64,000 nt of DNA from Kerstersia similis (GCF_965139615.1 NZ_CBCSIQ010000004.1:1-64000); one strand, 5' to 3'; counted from the first letter of the stretch, positions 18,355 to 27,380 are shown. Notes: a model not told the origin generated them from the letters alone. Numbers and translations are program-made.

Positions 18355-19353
18355 TCAGCGGAATATGTCTTCCTGTACCGCAGCATCCAGCAATCGTTCC
18401 GCCCATTGTTCCATCTCGGGGATGCTGGCCTGGGCCAGATGTCGCTGGCTTGCCGGGGTGAGGCTACCGAATTTTCGTGTCAGCTGACGCTGTAGCGTCG
18501 TTCTCAGGCTGGCGGCATGGCCTTCCTCGCGCCCTGCTGCCAAACCTGCCTGATGTCCTTGTTGCCTGGCATCTTCCAGGCCAAGCCAGTAGTCGGCAAC
18601 GGCCATTTCCCGGCGTACGGCGATCAGGCGCAGGTCGCGTTCAGAGTACATGTCTTCGAGATGCTGGATGGCTTCGCGGACGGGCGGGTGTTCGATCTGG
18701 TTCATACGGTCCTCTTCCAGGTTGTGCCGCAGGCAGGCGATCCAGGCAGAGAGTGCAGGGGGAAAGGCGTGCAGTGTTTCTGCCTTGGTGAGTTCGATTA
18801 TATGGACCTGCATGGCCTGTCCCAAACCGGGCTGCAGCTGCACGGCCGGACGTTGCGAGTCGCGTAGCGTGAAGTGCCAGTCGGCCTGTGCGGGGTAGTC
18901 GGGGTAGAGGTCATGGCCCAGCAGGCTGATGCTGACGGCGGGTTTAAGTGCTTGATATTCCTGCCCGGTGTCGAGCTGGTCGGAGAGCATGCGGGCGAGG
19001 TAGAACAGATTGCGCTGCGGCCATTGGGGGTAATGGCGCAGCTGCATTTCGACATTGAAGAAGCTGCCGCAGGCATCCTTGGCCAGGATATCCAGAATAA
19101 TCTGTTTGCTGGAAACGTCAGCGGGAAGAATATTCGGGTTGCGTATCTGCACGACCTGGATGGGAGGATAGCGATAGCGCACGGCGTTGATCAGGTCGGT
19201 CAGCAGATGTGGCTGGCGCGAGAAGAGCGTCTTGAACACAAGATCATTGCTGAGTGCCAGCGCCCGGCGGACGGCAGCCGATGGTGAGGGCGGCGGTGGT
19301 GGTGCTGATGGATGGTTGGCTGTTGGGCCGGCATTCTTGCGTGGAGTCATCAT
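18355..19353 (-). CDS. Rpn-family recombination-promoting nuclease (PD-(D/E)XK)
   Basis: The protein (about 332 residues) begins, after a proline-rich stretch, with LALSNDLVFKTLFSRQPHLLTDLINAV, followed by ILDILAKDACGSFFNVEMQ, with the D and E-x-Q pattern of PD-(D/E)XK nucleases. These features match the Rpn family, once annotated as putative transposases, which cut DNA and promote RecA-independent recombination. The C-terminus is helical with QGHQAGLAAGREEGHAASL. Tandem ATGs at 19353 and 19350 are likely starts; the frame is open further upstream. It seems to be a single gene. Confidence 0.75.
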   Translation of the reverse strand: MMTPRKNAGPTANHPSAPPPPPSPSAAVRRALALSNDLVFKTLFSRQPHLLTDLINAVRYRYPPIQVVQIRNPNILPADVSSKQIILDILAKDACGSFFNVEMQLRHYPQWPQRNLFYLARMLSDQLDTGQEYQALKPAVSISLLGHDLYPDYPAQADWHFTLRDSQRPAVQLQPGLGQAMQVHIIELTKAETLHAFPPALSAWIACLRHNLEEDRMNQIEHPPVREAIQHLEDMYSERDLRLIAVRREMAVADYWLGLEDARQQGHQAGLAAGREEGHAASLRTTLQRQLTRKFGSLTPASQRHLAQASIPEMEQWAERLLDAAVQEDIFR

Positions 19354-19566
19354 GAGCGTGGCGCCTGTATGCAGAAACGGGACAGGCACCAGTCTGAACC
19401 CGCGTCCGTGGTCTGGCGGGCTGAAAGACTCACATCCAGGCTGGGCAAATATACCCAGTGCGGGCAAGGTGGAGCGATGGCAGGTGAGGGGGCATGGCAC
19501 GAACCTGCTCTAGCCGGTTCGTGCATGAGAGATCCGGCCCGGGGGAATGCGAGCCGGTGGTGGGGG

Positions 19567-21042
19567 CTACTGCTGCCTGCGCCAGGAAGCGAAGTCAGTA
19601 ATGAAGACGGGAACATCCTTGCGCATGCCGCTGATCCCTTTGCGTGCAATGCTGATCCATTGCGGCTGGTACAGGAAGGCTGCCGCGGCATCGTTGGCGA
19701 GCTGGCGCTGGGCTGCCTGCAGGGCTTCGATACGGCTGGCTTCATCCCCTGCCGTCCGCGTAGCCTGATACAGATCCTGGAAAGTCTGGGAGTCATAGCC
19801 GGTGTAATAGTCCGGATTGGCGAAATTGCCCAGATCCAGCGGCTCGACATGCGACACGATAGTGAGGTCGTAATCATGCTCGCCGCCATAGACATTGGCC
19901 AGCCATTGCGCCCATTCCACATTCTTGATGCGCGCCTGTATGCCTGCCTGCGCCAGCAAGGCAGCGATGATTTCGCCCCCCTGGCGGGCATAGGGAGGGG
20001 GAGGCAGCAGGAGATCCACTTGGAGCGGCGATGTCAGGCCTGCTTCCTTGAGCAGCGCCTTGGCCTTGGCCGGATCGTAAGGGTTGATAGCAGTGGTATC
20101 GACGTAAGCGCTGGTGCCCGGTGTATAGAAACTGCCGATGGGCAGGCCGTAGCCTTCGGCAGCACCCTCAATGACGGCGTCGCGGTCGATGGCGGCCAGG
20201 ATGGCGCGGCGAACCCGGACATCGTCCAGGGGCGCGCGCCGCTGGTTGATGGCCATCATGGTTTTGGCGCGTGATCCACCGATCACGATATCAAAGCGCG
20301 GGTCCTGCTGTAGCCGGGGCAGGCTGCGCGAGGCCTGGATACGGGGGAATGCGTCGATATCCCCCGCCAGCAGCGCGGCAGCCTGGGCGGCGGGATCGCT
20401 GATGAAGCGTATCGTGACTTCGTCCAGCGCCACCTGGTCCGCATTGCGGTAGTCCGGCCACTTCTTCAGTTGCAGCCGGCTGCCGCGTTGCCAGTCTGCC
20501 AACTGGTACGGGCCGGTACCCGTAGGCTGGGTGGCGTTGGTCGCCACGCTGCCTGGTTCGACAATGGCGGCTGTCATCATCCCCAGACGGAAAGGGAGAT
20601 CCGGGTCAGCCTGTGGTAGCGTGATTTGCACCGTCAGCGGATCGGGCGTGGCGATCTGCCATTGGGAAAAGTGTCGCCTGTCTTTATTGGTGCTGTTGTC
20701 AGCGCCCGCGCGCTCAAAGGAAAAGCGCACCGTTTCCGCATCCAGAGGGGCACCGTTGTGAAAACGGACGCCTTCGCGCAGGCGGAAGGTATAGGTCTTG
20801 CCGTCATCGGAAACCGTCCAGTTCTCTGCCAGCAAGGGCGTCACACTGCCATCTTCCTGGATCTTGGTCAGGGTTTCGTAGATGTTGTACAGGGTGACGT
20901 CGGCAATGGTTTCCGCCGCATTGGCGGTCGGGTCCAGGGCGGGGGGTTCCAGCGTCATGCCGATAGTCAGGCGCTCTGGCGCCGCTAGCGCCAGCATGGG
21001 CAAGGCACTCAGGGCGCAGCCCAGTAGCAGTTTTCCTAGCAT
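19567..21042 (-). CDS. ABC transporter substrate-binding protein, family 5 (dipeptide/oligopeptide type)
   Basis: This 491-residue periplasmic protein has a signal peptide (cleavage near ALA-AP, residue 21) and the family-5 pattern LDPTANAAETIADVTLYNIYETL, PLLAENW..SDDGKTYTFRLREGVRFHNG and TGTGPYQL. Such proteins capture peptides, nickel or other small ligands; the ligand cannot be named. It is the third gene after two permeases on the same strand. No ATP-binding subunit lies beside it. Confidence 0.87.
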   Translation of the reverse strand: MLGKLLLGCALSALPMLALAAPERLTIGMTLEPPALDPTANAAETIADVTLYNIYETLTKIQEDGSVTPLLAENWTVSDDGKTYTFRLREGVRFHNGAPLDAETVRFSFERAGADNSTNKDRRHFSQWQIATPDPLTVQITLPQADPDLPFRLGMMTAAIVEPGSVATNATQPTGTGPYQLADWQRGSRLQLKKWPDYRNADQVALDEVTIRFISDPAAQAAALLAGDIDAFPRIQASRSLPRLQQDPRFDIVIGGSRAKTMMAINQRRAPLDDVRVRRAILAAIDRDAVIEGAAEGYGLPIGSFYTPGTSAYVDTTAINPYDPAKAKALLKEAGLTSPLQVDLLLPPPPYARQGGEIIAALLAQAGIQARIKNVEWAQWLANVYGGEHDYDLTIVSHVEPLDLGNFANPDYYTGYDSQTFQDLYQATRTAGDEASRIEALQAAQRQLANDAAAAFLYQPQWISIARKGISGMRKDVPVFITDFASWRRQQ

Positions 21043-21066
21043 GTGAGTCTCTCCGGTTTTTGTTTT

Positions 21067-21969
21067 TCAGGCAGTCAGGCGTCGCCGCGACGGAGCCAGC
21101 CGAGGGTCCAGGGCATCGCGCAGTCCATCGCCCAGCAGGTTCAGGCCCATGACGGCCAGCACAATGGCTGCGCCAGGGTAGAACGCCAGTTCCGGCGCAG
21201 TAAATATCATGGACTGCGCTTCACTCAGCATTCTGCCCCATGAGGGGGCCGGGGGTTGCACGCCCAGGCCCAGATAGGACAGTGCGGATTCAGCCAGAAT
21301 AGCGATGGAAAACTGCAGGGTAGCCTGGACAATCAGCGGTGAGGCCAGATTGGGCAAGACATGGCGCAGTGCGATATGCCACTCGGTACGGCCGGCTGCC
21401 CTGGCTGCCGCGATGTATTCCATTTGCCAGATGACACCGGCAGAAGCGCGGGTCACTCGCGTAAAGGTGGGAACCATCGCCAGCGCGATGGCCAGGATGG
21501 CAATATCCAGCCCCGGGCCGTTTTCCGATGCGGCAGCCAGGATCGTTGCCAGCAAAATGGCAGGGAAGGCAAAACTGAAATCCGCGGCACGCATGATGGC
21601 TTCATCCAGCCAGCCGCCGCGCATGGCAGCGAGCAGCCCCAGGAATGCCCCCGCCAGCAAGCCCAGCGTGACGGAAACCGCCCCGGCCAGCAGGCTGCTG
21701 GCGGCGCCGGCCATCAACAATGAAGCGATGTCTCGTCCCAGCGGATCTGTACCTAGCCAGTGTGCCGGGGAGGCTGGCAGCAGCCTGGCCTTCATGTTGA
21801 TACCATCCACCGGCCAGGGGGTCCACACTTCAGCCAGCAAAGCGATGCCCACGAACAGCGCCACCAGCACGGCCCCGGCGACAAAGCGCGGTTGTCGCAG
21901 CAAACGGTACGCCAGGCCGCGCTGACGGCGTGCGGTTGTCGGAGCGGCAGCAAGGGAGGGCGGGGTCAT
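21067..21969 (-). CDS. ABC transporter permease, DppC/OppC type
   Basis: The 300-residue inner-membrane protein has the DppC-type N-terminus (a cytoplasmic arm, then a helix) and LGTDPLGRDIASLLMAGAASSLL, followed by the permease EAA-like loop EYIAAARAAGRTEWHIALRHVLPN and the GLGVQPPAPSWGRML signature. Its ATG overlaps the stop of the upstream permease (ATGA), so the two are translationally coupled. It supplies one half of the membrane channel for the adjacent binding protein. Confidence 0.9.
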   Translation of the reverse strand: MTPPSLAAAPTTARRQRGLAYRLLRQPRFVAGAVLVALFVGIALLAEVWTPWPVDGINMKARLLPASPAHWLGTDPLGRDIASLLMAGAASSLLAGAVSVTLGLLAGAFLGLLAAMRGGWLDEAIMRAADFSFAFPAILLATILAAASENGPGLDIAILAIALAMVPTFTRVTRASAGVIWQMEYIAAARAAGRTEWHIALRHVLPNLASPLIVQATLQFSIAILAESALSYLGLGVQPPAPSWGRMLSEAQSMIFTAPELAFYPGAAIVLAVMGLNLLGDGLRDALDPRLAPSRRRLTA

Positions 21970-22916
21970 GCCAGCGCCCTCCGTTTGCGAGGGTCGGCCA
22001 GACCGCAAGCCAGGTCGGCCAGAAAATTCACGCAGATCACCATCAATGCCAGGAACAGCACGGCATTGCGAACGACCACAAGATCACGGTTGGCAATGGA
22101 TTGCAGAATCAGGCGGCCCAGGCCGGGCAGGTTGAAGACGTTTTCTATCACGATGGCACCGGCCAGCAGGTGTGCGAACTGCAGACCGGCGATGGTCAGG
22201 ATGGGAATCAAGGCATTGCGCAGGACATGGCGGGCGAGCACCAGGTGACGAGGCAGGCCTTTGGCCATGGCGGTGCGCACATAATCCTCGCGTAGCACAT
22301 CCAGTACGGCGGCACGGGTGATGCGGGCCAGAACGGCTGCCTGCACCAGCGCCAGGGCAATGGCGGGCAGCACCAGCGCCTGCAGCGCTGCCAGAGGCCC
22401 ATTCTGCCAGCCGGGAAATCCACCGGCCTGAAACCATTGCAATTGCACGGCGAAAACAATAATCAGCAGAATGCCCAGCCAGAAGCCAGGCACGGCCAAC
22501 CCGAGCTGGCAAATACCCATGACCAGCAAATCTCCGCTGCGGCCATGGCGCAGCGCAGCGTAAATGCCGGCAGCCAATGCCAGCAGAATGGTCAGTGCCA
22601 TGGCGGCCAGGGCCAGCGGCAGGGTCAAGGCCATGCGCTTGGCAATCAGGTCGGCAACGGGAATGTTATAGGCATGGCTATCACCCAGCTGGCCGGACAA
22701 CAGGCCGGACAACCATTGCAGATAGCGTTGCCAGGCAGGCAGATCCAGGCCCAGGCGAGTCGTCAGGGCAGCGACGGCTTCCGGGGGCGCATCCGGGCCC
22801 AGGCTCATCTGGGCGGCATTGCCGGGCAGTACTTCCAGTGCCAGGAAAATCAGCAAGGTGGCGACGGCCAGTGTGGCCAGCAGGCCTGCCGCCCGTCGTG
22901 CCAGGTAGTGTTGCAT
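21966..22916 (-). CDS. ABC transporter permease, DppB/OppB type
   Basis: This 316-residue permease has the DppB layout: an N-terminal helix (RRAAGLLATLAVATLLIFLALEVLPG), a periplasmic region (LGLDLPAWQRYLQWLSGLLSGQLGDS), then further helices and the loop EDYVRTAMAKGLPRHLVLARHVLRNAL that contacts the ATPase. The ATG at 22916 gives the normal start. The frame is open to 23000, but the extra residues are not family-like. It is the first gene of a three-gene set with DppC-like and binding-protein genes. Confidence 0.9.
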   Translation of the reverse strand: MQHYLARRAAGLLATLAVATLLIFLALEVLPGNAAQMSLGPDAPPEAVAALTTRLGLDLPAWQRYLQWLSGLLSGQLGDSHAYNIPVADLIAKRMALTLPLALAAMALTILLALAAGIYAALRHGRSGDLLVMGICQLGLAVPGFWLGILLIIVFAVQLQWFQAGGFPGWQNGPLAALQALVLPAIALALVQAAVLARITRAAVLDVLREDYVRTAMAKGLPRHLVLARHVLRNALIPILTIAGLQFAHLLAGAIVIENVFNLPGLGRLILQSIANRDLVVVRNAVLFLALMVICVNFLADLACGLADPRKRRALA

Positions 22917-23363
22917 GAGGCAGATCAGAAGGCGGACGGAACAGACGGCACGGCCGTCCTGCCGGTACAGGCTGGCTGTACCGGACAAGCCGGGAGACAT
23001 TGCCGCGAGATGTTCACAATCGCCATCCTTGGACGGAAAAGCGCAATATACCCTGTCGCGCGGCAGGGATGTTGGCCGGCCGGCTGGCAGAACGGGATCG
23101 CCAGCCAGCGCAGCCAGGCACGCGTCTCAGGCGGGGCGGCGTAGTTTGCGTGGGGCGGCTTTTGCCGGGAACAGGGCTGCACAGAGCATGGTTGGGGGCG
23201 GGAAATCCATATTTCATTATTTGGATAAACCCTGTCGAAATAGCATAAAGTTATATGAAAAACTTATTTCCCAAGCTAGGGGGCCAGTGTGACAATCGTT
23301 TCATCACTTCCGTGATGCCGCCGTTTCTGCCGCAGGCATCGCCATCATCGCAAGAGGTTATTC
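22917..23363. other. Divergent promoter region between the transporter and the peroxiredoxin
   Basis: This 447-base gap separates two divergent transcripts. The part from about 23205 to 23280 is clearly AT-rich. The rest shows no gene I can support. Confidence 0.5.
23221..23249 (+). promoter_or_regulatory. Candidate sigma-70 promoter for the peroxiredoxin
   Basis: TTGGAT (23221-23226) and CATAAA (23244-23249) are spaced by 17 bases inside the AT-rich stretch. The -10 match is modest. No OxyR site was identified. Confidence 0.3.
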
Positions 23364-24011
23364 ATGAGCAACACTTTGAGGCTGGGCGATATTGCCCCTG
23401 ATTTCGAGCAGGATTCCTCCATCGGCCGCATCCGCTTCTACGATTTCCTGGGCGACCAATGGGGTGTGCTGTTCTCGCACCCGGCCGATTTCACGCCTAT
23501 CTGCACGACCGAACTGGGTTACACCGCCAAGTTGGCCGATGAGTTCGCCAAGCGCAATGTGAAAGTGCTGGCGCTGTCGGTGGATGGCGTCGATTCGCAT
23601 GGCCGCTGGATCGACGACATCAATGATACGCAGAACACCACGGTGAATTTCCCCATTTTGGCGGATGAGGATCGCAAGGTCTCGACCTTGTACGACATGA
23701 TCCACCCCAACGCGAATTCCACGCTGACGGTGCGTTCGGTGTTCATCATCGACCCCAACAAGAAAGTGCGTCTGACGCTGACGTATCCCGCCAGCACGGG
23801 CCGCAACTTCAATGAAATTCTGCGCGTGATCGACTCGCTGCAGCTGACCGACAACTACAGCGTCGCGACTCCGGTGAATTGGGAAGACGGCGACGACGTC
23901 GTGATCGTACCGTCGCTGAAGGACGAAGAAGTCATCAAGCAGAAGTTCCCCAAGGGCTACAAGGCACTGCGCCCCTATCTGCGCCTGACGCCGCAGCCCA
24001 ACAAGGACTGA
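23364..24011 (+). CDS. 1-Cys peroxiredoxin (Prx6 type)
   Basis: Peroxiredoxins reduce hydrogen peroxide and organic peroxides through a reactive cysteine. The 215-residue protein has the active-site motif HPADFTPICTTE (P40, T44, C47) and the long C-terminal half with DPNKKVRLTLTYPASTGRNFNEILRVIDSLQL typical of Prx6-type enzymes; no resolving cysteine is visible, fitting the 1-Cys mechanism. AGAGG lies upstream of the ATG. The gene ends at a strong terminator and is apparently transcribed alone. Confidence 0.93.
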   Translation: MSNTLRLGDIAPDFEQDSSIGRIRFYDFLGDQWGVLFSHPADFTPICTTELGYTAKLADEFAKRNVKVLALSVDGVDSHGRWIDDINDTQNTTVNFPILADEDRKVSTLYDMIHPNANSTLTVRSVFIIDPNKKVRLTLTYPASTGRNFNEILRVIDSLQLTDNYSVATPVNWEDGDDVVIVPSLKDEEVIKQKFPKGYKALRPYLRLTPQPNKD

Positions 24012-24042
24012 TCGTTCTGATTCCGCGGTTGCTGGAAACCAG

Positions 24043-24080
24043 CGGCCTGCCCTGTGATGGGGCAGGCCGTTGTGCTTTTT
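24043..24080 (+). terminator. Rho-independent terminator of the peroxiredoxin gene
   Basis: CGGCCTGCCC pairs with GGGCAGGCCG around a short loop, followed by TTGTGCTTTTT. Confidence 0.8.
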
Positions 24081-24228
24081 CCATGGTGCTTCCCGCCAAG
24101 CCTGCTCCCAGGGTACTCTGTGCGCCAGGCTTGGCTGGCGCCGCCGTTGCAGGCTGCCATCACAGTGCTGTGCCTGAGGCATGGCCGGCGCTAACCCAGG
24201 TCGATGAACGGGAATCAGGGGAGTCAGT

Positions 24229-25089
24229 ATGTCAGAAGTTACAGAGTGCCAGCGCGTTCGTCGCCGCCTGGTGGCCATGGTGTTGGCATTGCCGGCGCTG
24301 GGTGTCATGGTGCCGGCAGCAGCGCAGCCAGATGACCAGCGGGTCGTGTTTCCTGCTGCGGTACAGCAGGGGACGCTGGTCATTGGCAGGGTTCCGCCGG
24401 GCAGTTCGGTGCAGTACGGCGGGCGGCAATTGCGGGTGACGCCTTATGGATCCGTGGTGTTTGGTATCGGCCGTGATGAACGGGGCCCGGCACAGGTGAC
24501 GGTAACCTTGCCGGATGGCACCACGCAACAGCCGAGTATCCGTATCGAACCGCGTGATTGGCCTTTGCAGCATGTGAATGGCGTGCCAGCGGCAACGGTG
24601 GAGCCGCCGCCAGCGATTGCCCGCCGTATCCAGGCAGAGCAGGCCAGGGTGGTGGCGGCACGGGAGCGCGATGATGAACGGGCCGATTTCGCACAGGAAT
24701 TCATCTGGCCGGTGCAAGGCCGCATCAGCGGCCGGTTCGGGCGGGCGCGGGTGTATAACGGCAAGCCCGGTTCCCCCCATTCAGGCATGGATATCGCCGC
24801 GCCCAGCGGTACGCCGGTCAAGGCGCCAGCGGCAGGCATCATTACTTTCGCTGATCCCGATCTGTACCTGACTGGCGGCACGATTCTGCTGGATCATGGG
24901 CATGGCGTCAGTTCGAATTTCCTGCATTTGTCGCGCATAGATGTCAAAGTCGGACAGCGCGTGCAACAAGGCGATGTGATTGGTGCCGTTGGCTCCACCG
25001 GGCGCTCGACGGGGCCCCATCTGCACTGGGGCATGAACTGGTTCGGCGTGCGCGTGGATCCGCAGCTGGTACTGGAACGCAAGCGTTGA
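24229..25089 (+). CDS. M23-family (LytM) metallopeptidase
   Basis: M23 enzymes are zinc peptidases that cut peptide cross-links in cell-wall peptidoglycan, and some act as activators of amidases. The 286-residue protein has a signal peptide (cleavage near PAAAQP), a beta-rich N-terminal region, a charged helix (about 130-155), and the catalytic domain with HSGMDIAAP (H184, D188) and GPHLHWGMNW (the HxH motif). All zinc ligands appear intact, so it should be active. It probably has its own promoter after the peroxiredoxin terminator. Confidence 0.9.
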   Translation: MSEVTECQRVRRRLVAMVLALPALGVMVPAAAQPDDQRVVFPAAVQQGTLVIGRVPPGSSVQYGGRQLRVTPYGSVVFGIGRDERGPAQVTVTLPDGTTQQPSIRIEPRDWPLQHVNGVPAATVEPPPAIARRIQAEQARVVAARERDDERADFAQEFIWPVQGRISGRFGRARVYNGKPGSPHSGMDIAAPSGTPVKAPAAGIITFADPDLYLTGGTILLDHGHGVSSNFLHLSRIDVKVGQRVQQGDVIGAVGSTGRSTGPHLHWGMNWFGVRVDPQLVLERKR

Positions 25090-25116
25090 CCTGATGCGCG
25101 GGCGGTTGCCGCAGCG

Positions 25117-26046
25117 TTACTCGACGAAGGCGAATTCGAGTACCCGGCGCGCGCCGTGCATGAGCATGTCGAAATGATCATGCTCTGCCGCGACGATGTT
25201 GCGGATCGCCACGCCGGGGTTGGCCGAGGCAAGCAGCCCGGCCGCTTCGTTAACGCAACTGACCATGGCGCGGTGAGTCAGATGGGCCAGCCGCGCCGGT
25301 GGCAGTTCGGCGCTTGGATATTGCTCCTCGCGGCCGACGGTCAGCATGACCTGTTCAACCTGTGGTGACAAACGGCTTGCGCCCTCGCGCAGGCGGCGCA
25401 TGGGCAGGGCATTGCTGAACCAGAGCGAAGGGCTGGCCGCCCAGTAGCGCTGGAACGGCGCGGTGGCCGACATCAAGGTATCCACCGTGAACAGGCCGCC
25501 ATAGGAAAACCCGAACAGCGTATGACGGTTGGCATCCAGCGGAAACTGCGCGGCGATAAGCGGCCGCAGTTCATCCACCAGGAAATGCCGGAATGCCTCC
25601 GCTCCGCCAAATTCCGGTGATAGCTGGTCGCCTGTGTCGGTGTCGGGAGCCGGGGTGTAATCGCAGGCGCGTGCGTCAACATTGAAGGGACTATCGCCAG
25701 TATGGGCTATGCCGACTACCAGGCCGACGGGTAGTCCGGCGATGCCGGGGCGGCGGCCGGCCTGGGGCGCTTGCATGGGGCGCGGCAGGGACACGCTGGC
25801 CAGGGGGAAGCTGGCCGCGCCATCCAGCATCCAGAGTACCGGATAGCCGGTGACAGGGGCAGGCGTGTGCGGGATGCTGACAAAAATACGATACAGGCGG
25901 CCGGTATGGGCAGAGCGCCGGTCGAATTGCCAGGCTGCCTGCAGTTGCGCGGTTTGCCAGCCAGCTGGCGTGGGCGGCAGCATGCCCGGATGAGAAACGC
26001 CAGAGCGGGAGTTGTGGCGGTGCGGGGGAGCGGGGTGATGAGGCAT
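25117..26046 (-). CDS. Alpha/beta hydrolase of the IroE/Fes-like esterase group
   Basis: The 309-residue protein shows YPVLWMLDG, LRPLIAAQFPLDANRHTLFGFSYGG (nucleophile S181) and the late histidine in AEHDHFDML, which completes the triad. This layout matches predicted esterases related to IroE and Fes, which hydrolyse siderophore esters, but many members have other substrates. The ATG at 26046 is chosen since the only upstream alternative, a TTG at 26175, would put the LexA box inside the gene. The gene converges with the M23 peptidase. Confidence 0.8.
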   Translation of the reverse strand: MPHHPAPPHRHNSRSGVSHPGMLPPTPAGWQTAQLQAAWQFDRRSAHTGRLYRIFVSIPHTPAPVTGYPVLWMLDGAASFPLASVSLPRPMQAPQAGRRPGIAGLPVGLVVGIAHTGDSPFNVDARACDYTPAPDTDTGDQLSPEFGGAEAFRHFLVDELRPLIAAQFPLDANRHTLFGFSYGGLFTVDTLMSATAPFQRYWAASPSLWFSNALPMRRLREGASRLSPQVEQVMLTVGREEQYPSAELPPARLAHLTHRAMVSCVNEAAGLLASANPGVAIRNIVAAEHDHFDMLMHGARRVLEFAFVE

Positions 26047-26151
26047 CTGGCTGGAAAGGGAAAACAGGGCGGTCAGTAAGGGCTGGGGCCAGGCGCAAAG
26101 CGGCCAGTGTTGTGTGGCTGCCGCGTCCGCGACAAAACTGCTTGCAGAAAA

Positions 26152-26171
26152 TACTGTGTTTTTATACAGTA
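26152..26171. promoter_or_regulatory. LexA operator (SOS box)
   Basis: The sequence TACTGTGTTTTTATACAGTA is a full 20-base SOS box: CTGT and ACAG arms eight bases apart, with the flanking TA pairs of the E. coli consensus. A TTGCAG (26142-26147) 17 bases from TACAGT (26165-26170) would make a rightward promoter overlapped by the box, the usual arrangement for LexA repression. It lies between the divergent esterase gene and the small membrane-protein gene at 26353. Confidence 0.75.
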
Positions 26172-26352
26172 TCAATCAGCAGGCAGGGTTTGCAACGAAG
26201 GCTGGCGCAACACCTGGGCTGCAAGCTCCCCCAAGGCTGCAACAGGGGGTCCGGGTGACGCTGCATTGTTGCAGGCCTCACCATCATGTGCCTCGATGCG
26301 GCAGGTTTTCAGCACAGCCGCACAGTGCCAGTTTCCTTGCCGGAGCGATCTC

Positions 26353-26766
26353 ATGTCCAGTTCAGCACTCGCCTCTCAGTTTGATTCTATCGCGTTCCCT
26401 TTGGCTGCAGGGGCGGCCCAGGCAGTGCGTCGTCCAGTCGCGCATCGCCCTGCCGCTCGTTCATTGGTTGCCGTTCCCGCTGTCGCGCGCCCCATCGAGG
26501 CATCTCAGGAAGCGGTAGCGCACGCCGCAGCGCCTGTGGTGCTGCCGGGGACGGGCCGGCAGGTGCGCCAGGCCGGGCAAAGGGCTGCAGGGCATGTCGG
26601 GATGGCGGCTCACCAGCACCCGCTCTCAGCACTGGGAAGCATATCCTCGCAGCGGCATGCCGGCACCCTGAGCTTCAAGCAGAAGTTGACGGATGTGCTA
26701 TTGATCGGCGTCTGGGCGGCGATGATTCCCGGCTTCATGTGGTTGGGGCATTACGCAGGCTTTTGA
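26353..26766 (+). CDS. Unrecognised small protein with C-terminal membrane helix, possibly SOS-controlled
   Basis: I do not recognise this 137-residue protein. The first 100 residues are rich in A, R, H, Q and P and look disordered. A short basic helix (LSFKQKLTD) then leads into a single hydrophobic segment, VLLIGVWAAMIPGFMWLGHYAGF, at the very end. GGAG seven bases upstream supports the ATG at 26353. Its position downstream of a LexA box suggests DNA-damage control. Several unrelated SOS-induced proteins that block division or depolarise the membrane are small single-span proteins, so a similar job is conceivable but unproven. Confidence 0.6.
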   Translation: MSSSALASQFDSIAFPLAAGAAQAVRRPVAHRPAARSLVAVPAVARPIEASQEAVAHAAAPVVLPGTGRQVRQAGQRAAGHVGMAAHQHPLSALGSISSQRHAGTLSFKQKLTDVLLIGVWAAMIPGFMWLGHYAGF

Positions 26767-26882
26767 GCAGACGGGCAGCGGCATGAGCAGGCACGGATGT
26801 TCGCTGTGGCCGGAGGCCATGCCGGTACGGCTTGGTCTGGCCCAGGTGTCAGCACCAGAAGCGTAAGTCGCTGAATCTAGTG

Positions 26883-26888
26883 TAGAAT
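26883..26888 (+). promoter_or_regulatory. Candidate -10 element for rplS
   Basis: TAGAAT lies 85 bases before the rplS start, in the gap after the small membrane-protein gene. No good -35 hexamer is seen. Confidence 0.3.
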
Positions 26889-26972
26889 AGCTGGTTTTTC
26901 AACGCATCCTCTGCCGGGGTCCAGCAGTTCTGTCCTACAACATCCCCGAGCATGATGGTTCTGGAGCCCTAA

Positions 26973-27380
26973 ATGGCCAACATCATTGAAATCATCGAGC
27001 AGGAAGAGATTGCCCGCCTGTCGGCTGGCAAGGTATTCCCCGAGTTCGCTCCCGGCGACACCGTCGTGGTCAACGTCAACGTGGTTGAAGGCACGCGCAA
27101 GCGCGTCCAGGCCTACGAAGGCGTCGTTATCGCCAAGCGCAACCGTGGTCTGAATTCCGCCTTCATCGTGCGCAAGATCTCTTCCGGTGAAGCAGTGGAA
27201 CGTACGTTCCAACTGTACTCGCCGCAAATCGCCTCGATCGAAATCAAGCGCCGTGGTGACGTTCGCCGCGCCAAGCTGTACTACCTGCGTGAGCGTTCCG
27301 GCAAGTCGGCTCGCATCAAGGAAAAGCTGGTGCGCAGCAACAAGCGCCAAGCGCAAGCGCAAGCAGCAGCTGCCGAATAA
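26973..27380 (+). CDS. rplS: 50S ribosomal protein L19
   Basis: L19 sits at the interface of the 30S and 50S subunits. The 135-residue protein starts MANIIEIIEQEE and has the family core FAPGDTVVVNVNVVEGTRKRVQAYEGVVIAKRNRG, SGEAVERTFQLYSPQIASIE and RRGDVRRAKLYYLRERSGKSARI. Its lysine- and alanine-rich tail is a common betaproteobacterial extension. GGAG precedes the ATG. Usually rplS ends the rpsP-rimM-trmD operon; here those genes are absent upstream, so rplS is apparently alone. Confidence 0.97.
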   Translation: MANIIEIIEQEEIARLSAGKVFPEFAPGDTVVVNVNVVEGTRKRVQAYEGVVIAKRNRGLNSAFIVRKISSGEAVERTFQLYSPQIASIEIKRRGDVRRAKLYYLRERSGKSARIKEKLVRSNKRQAQAQAAAAE

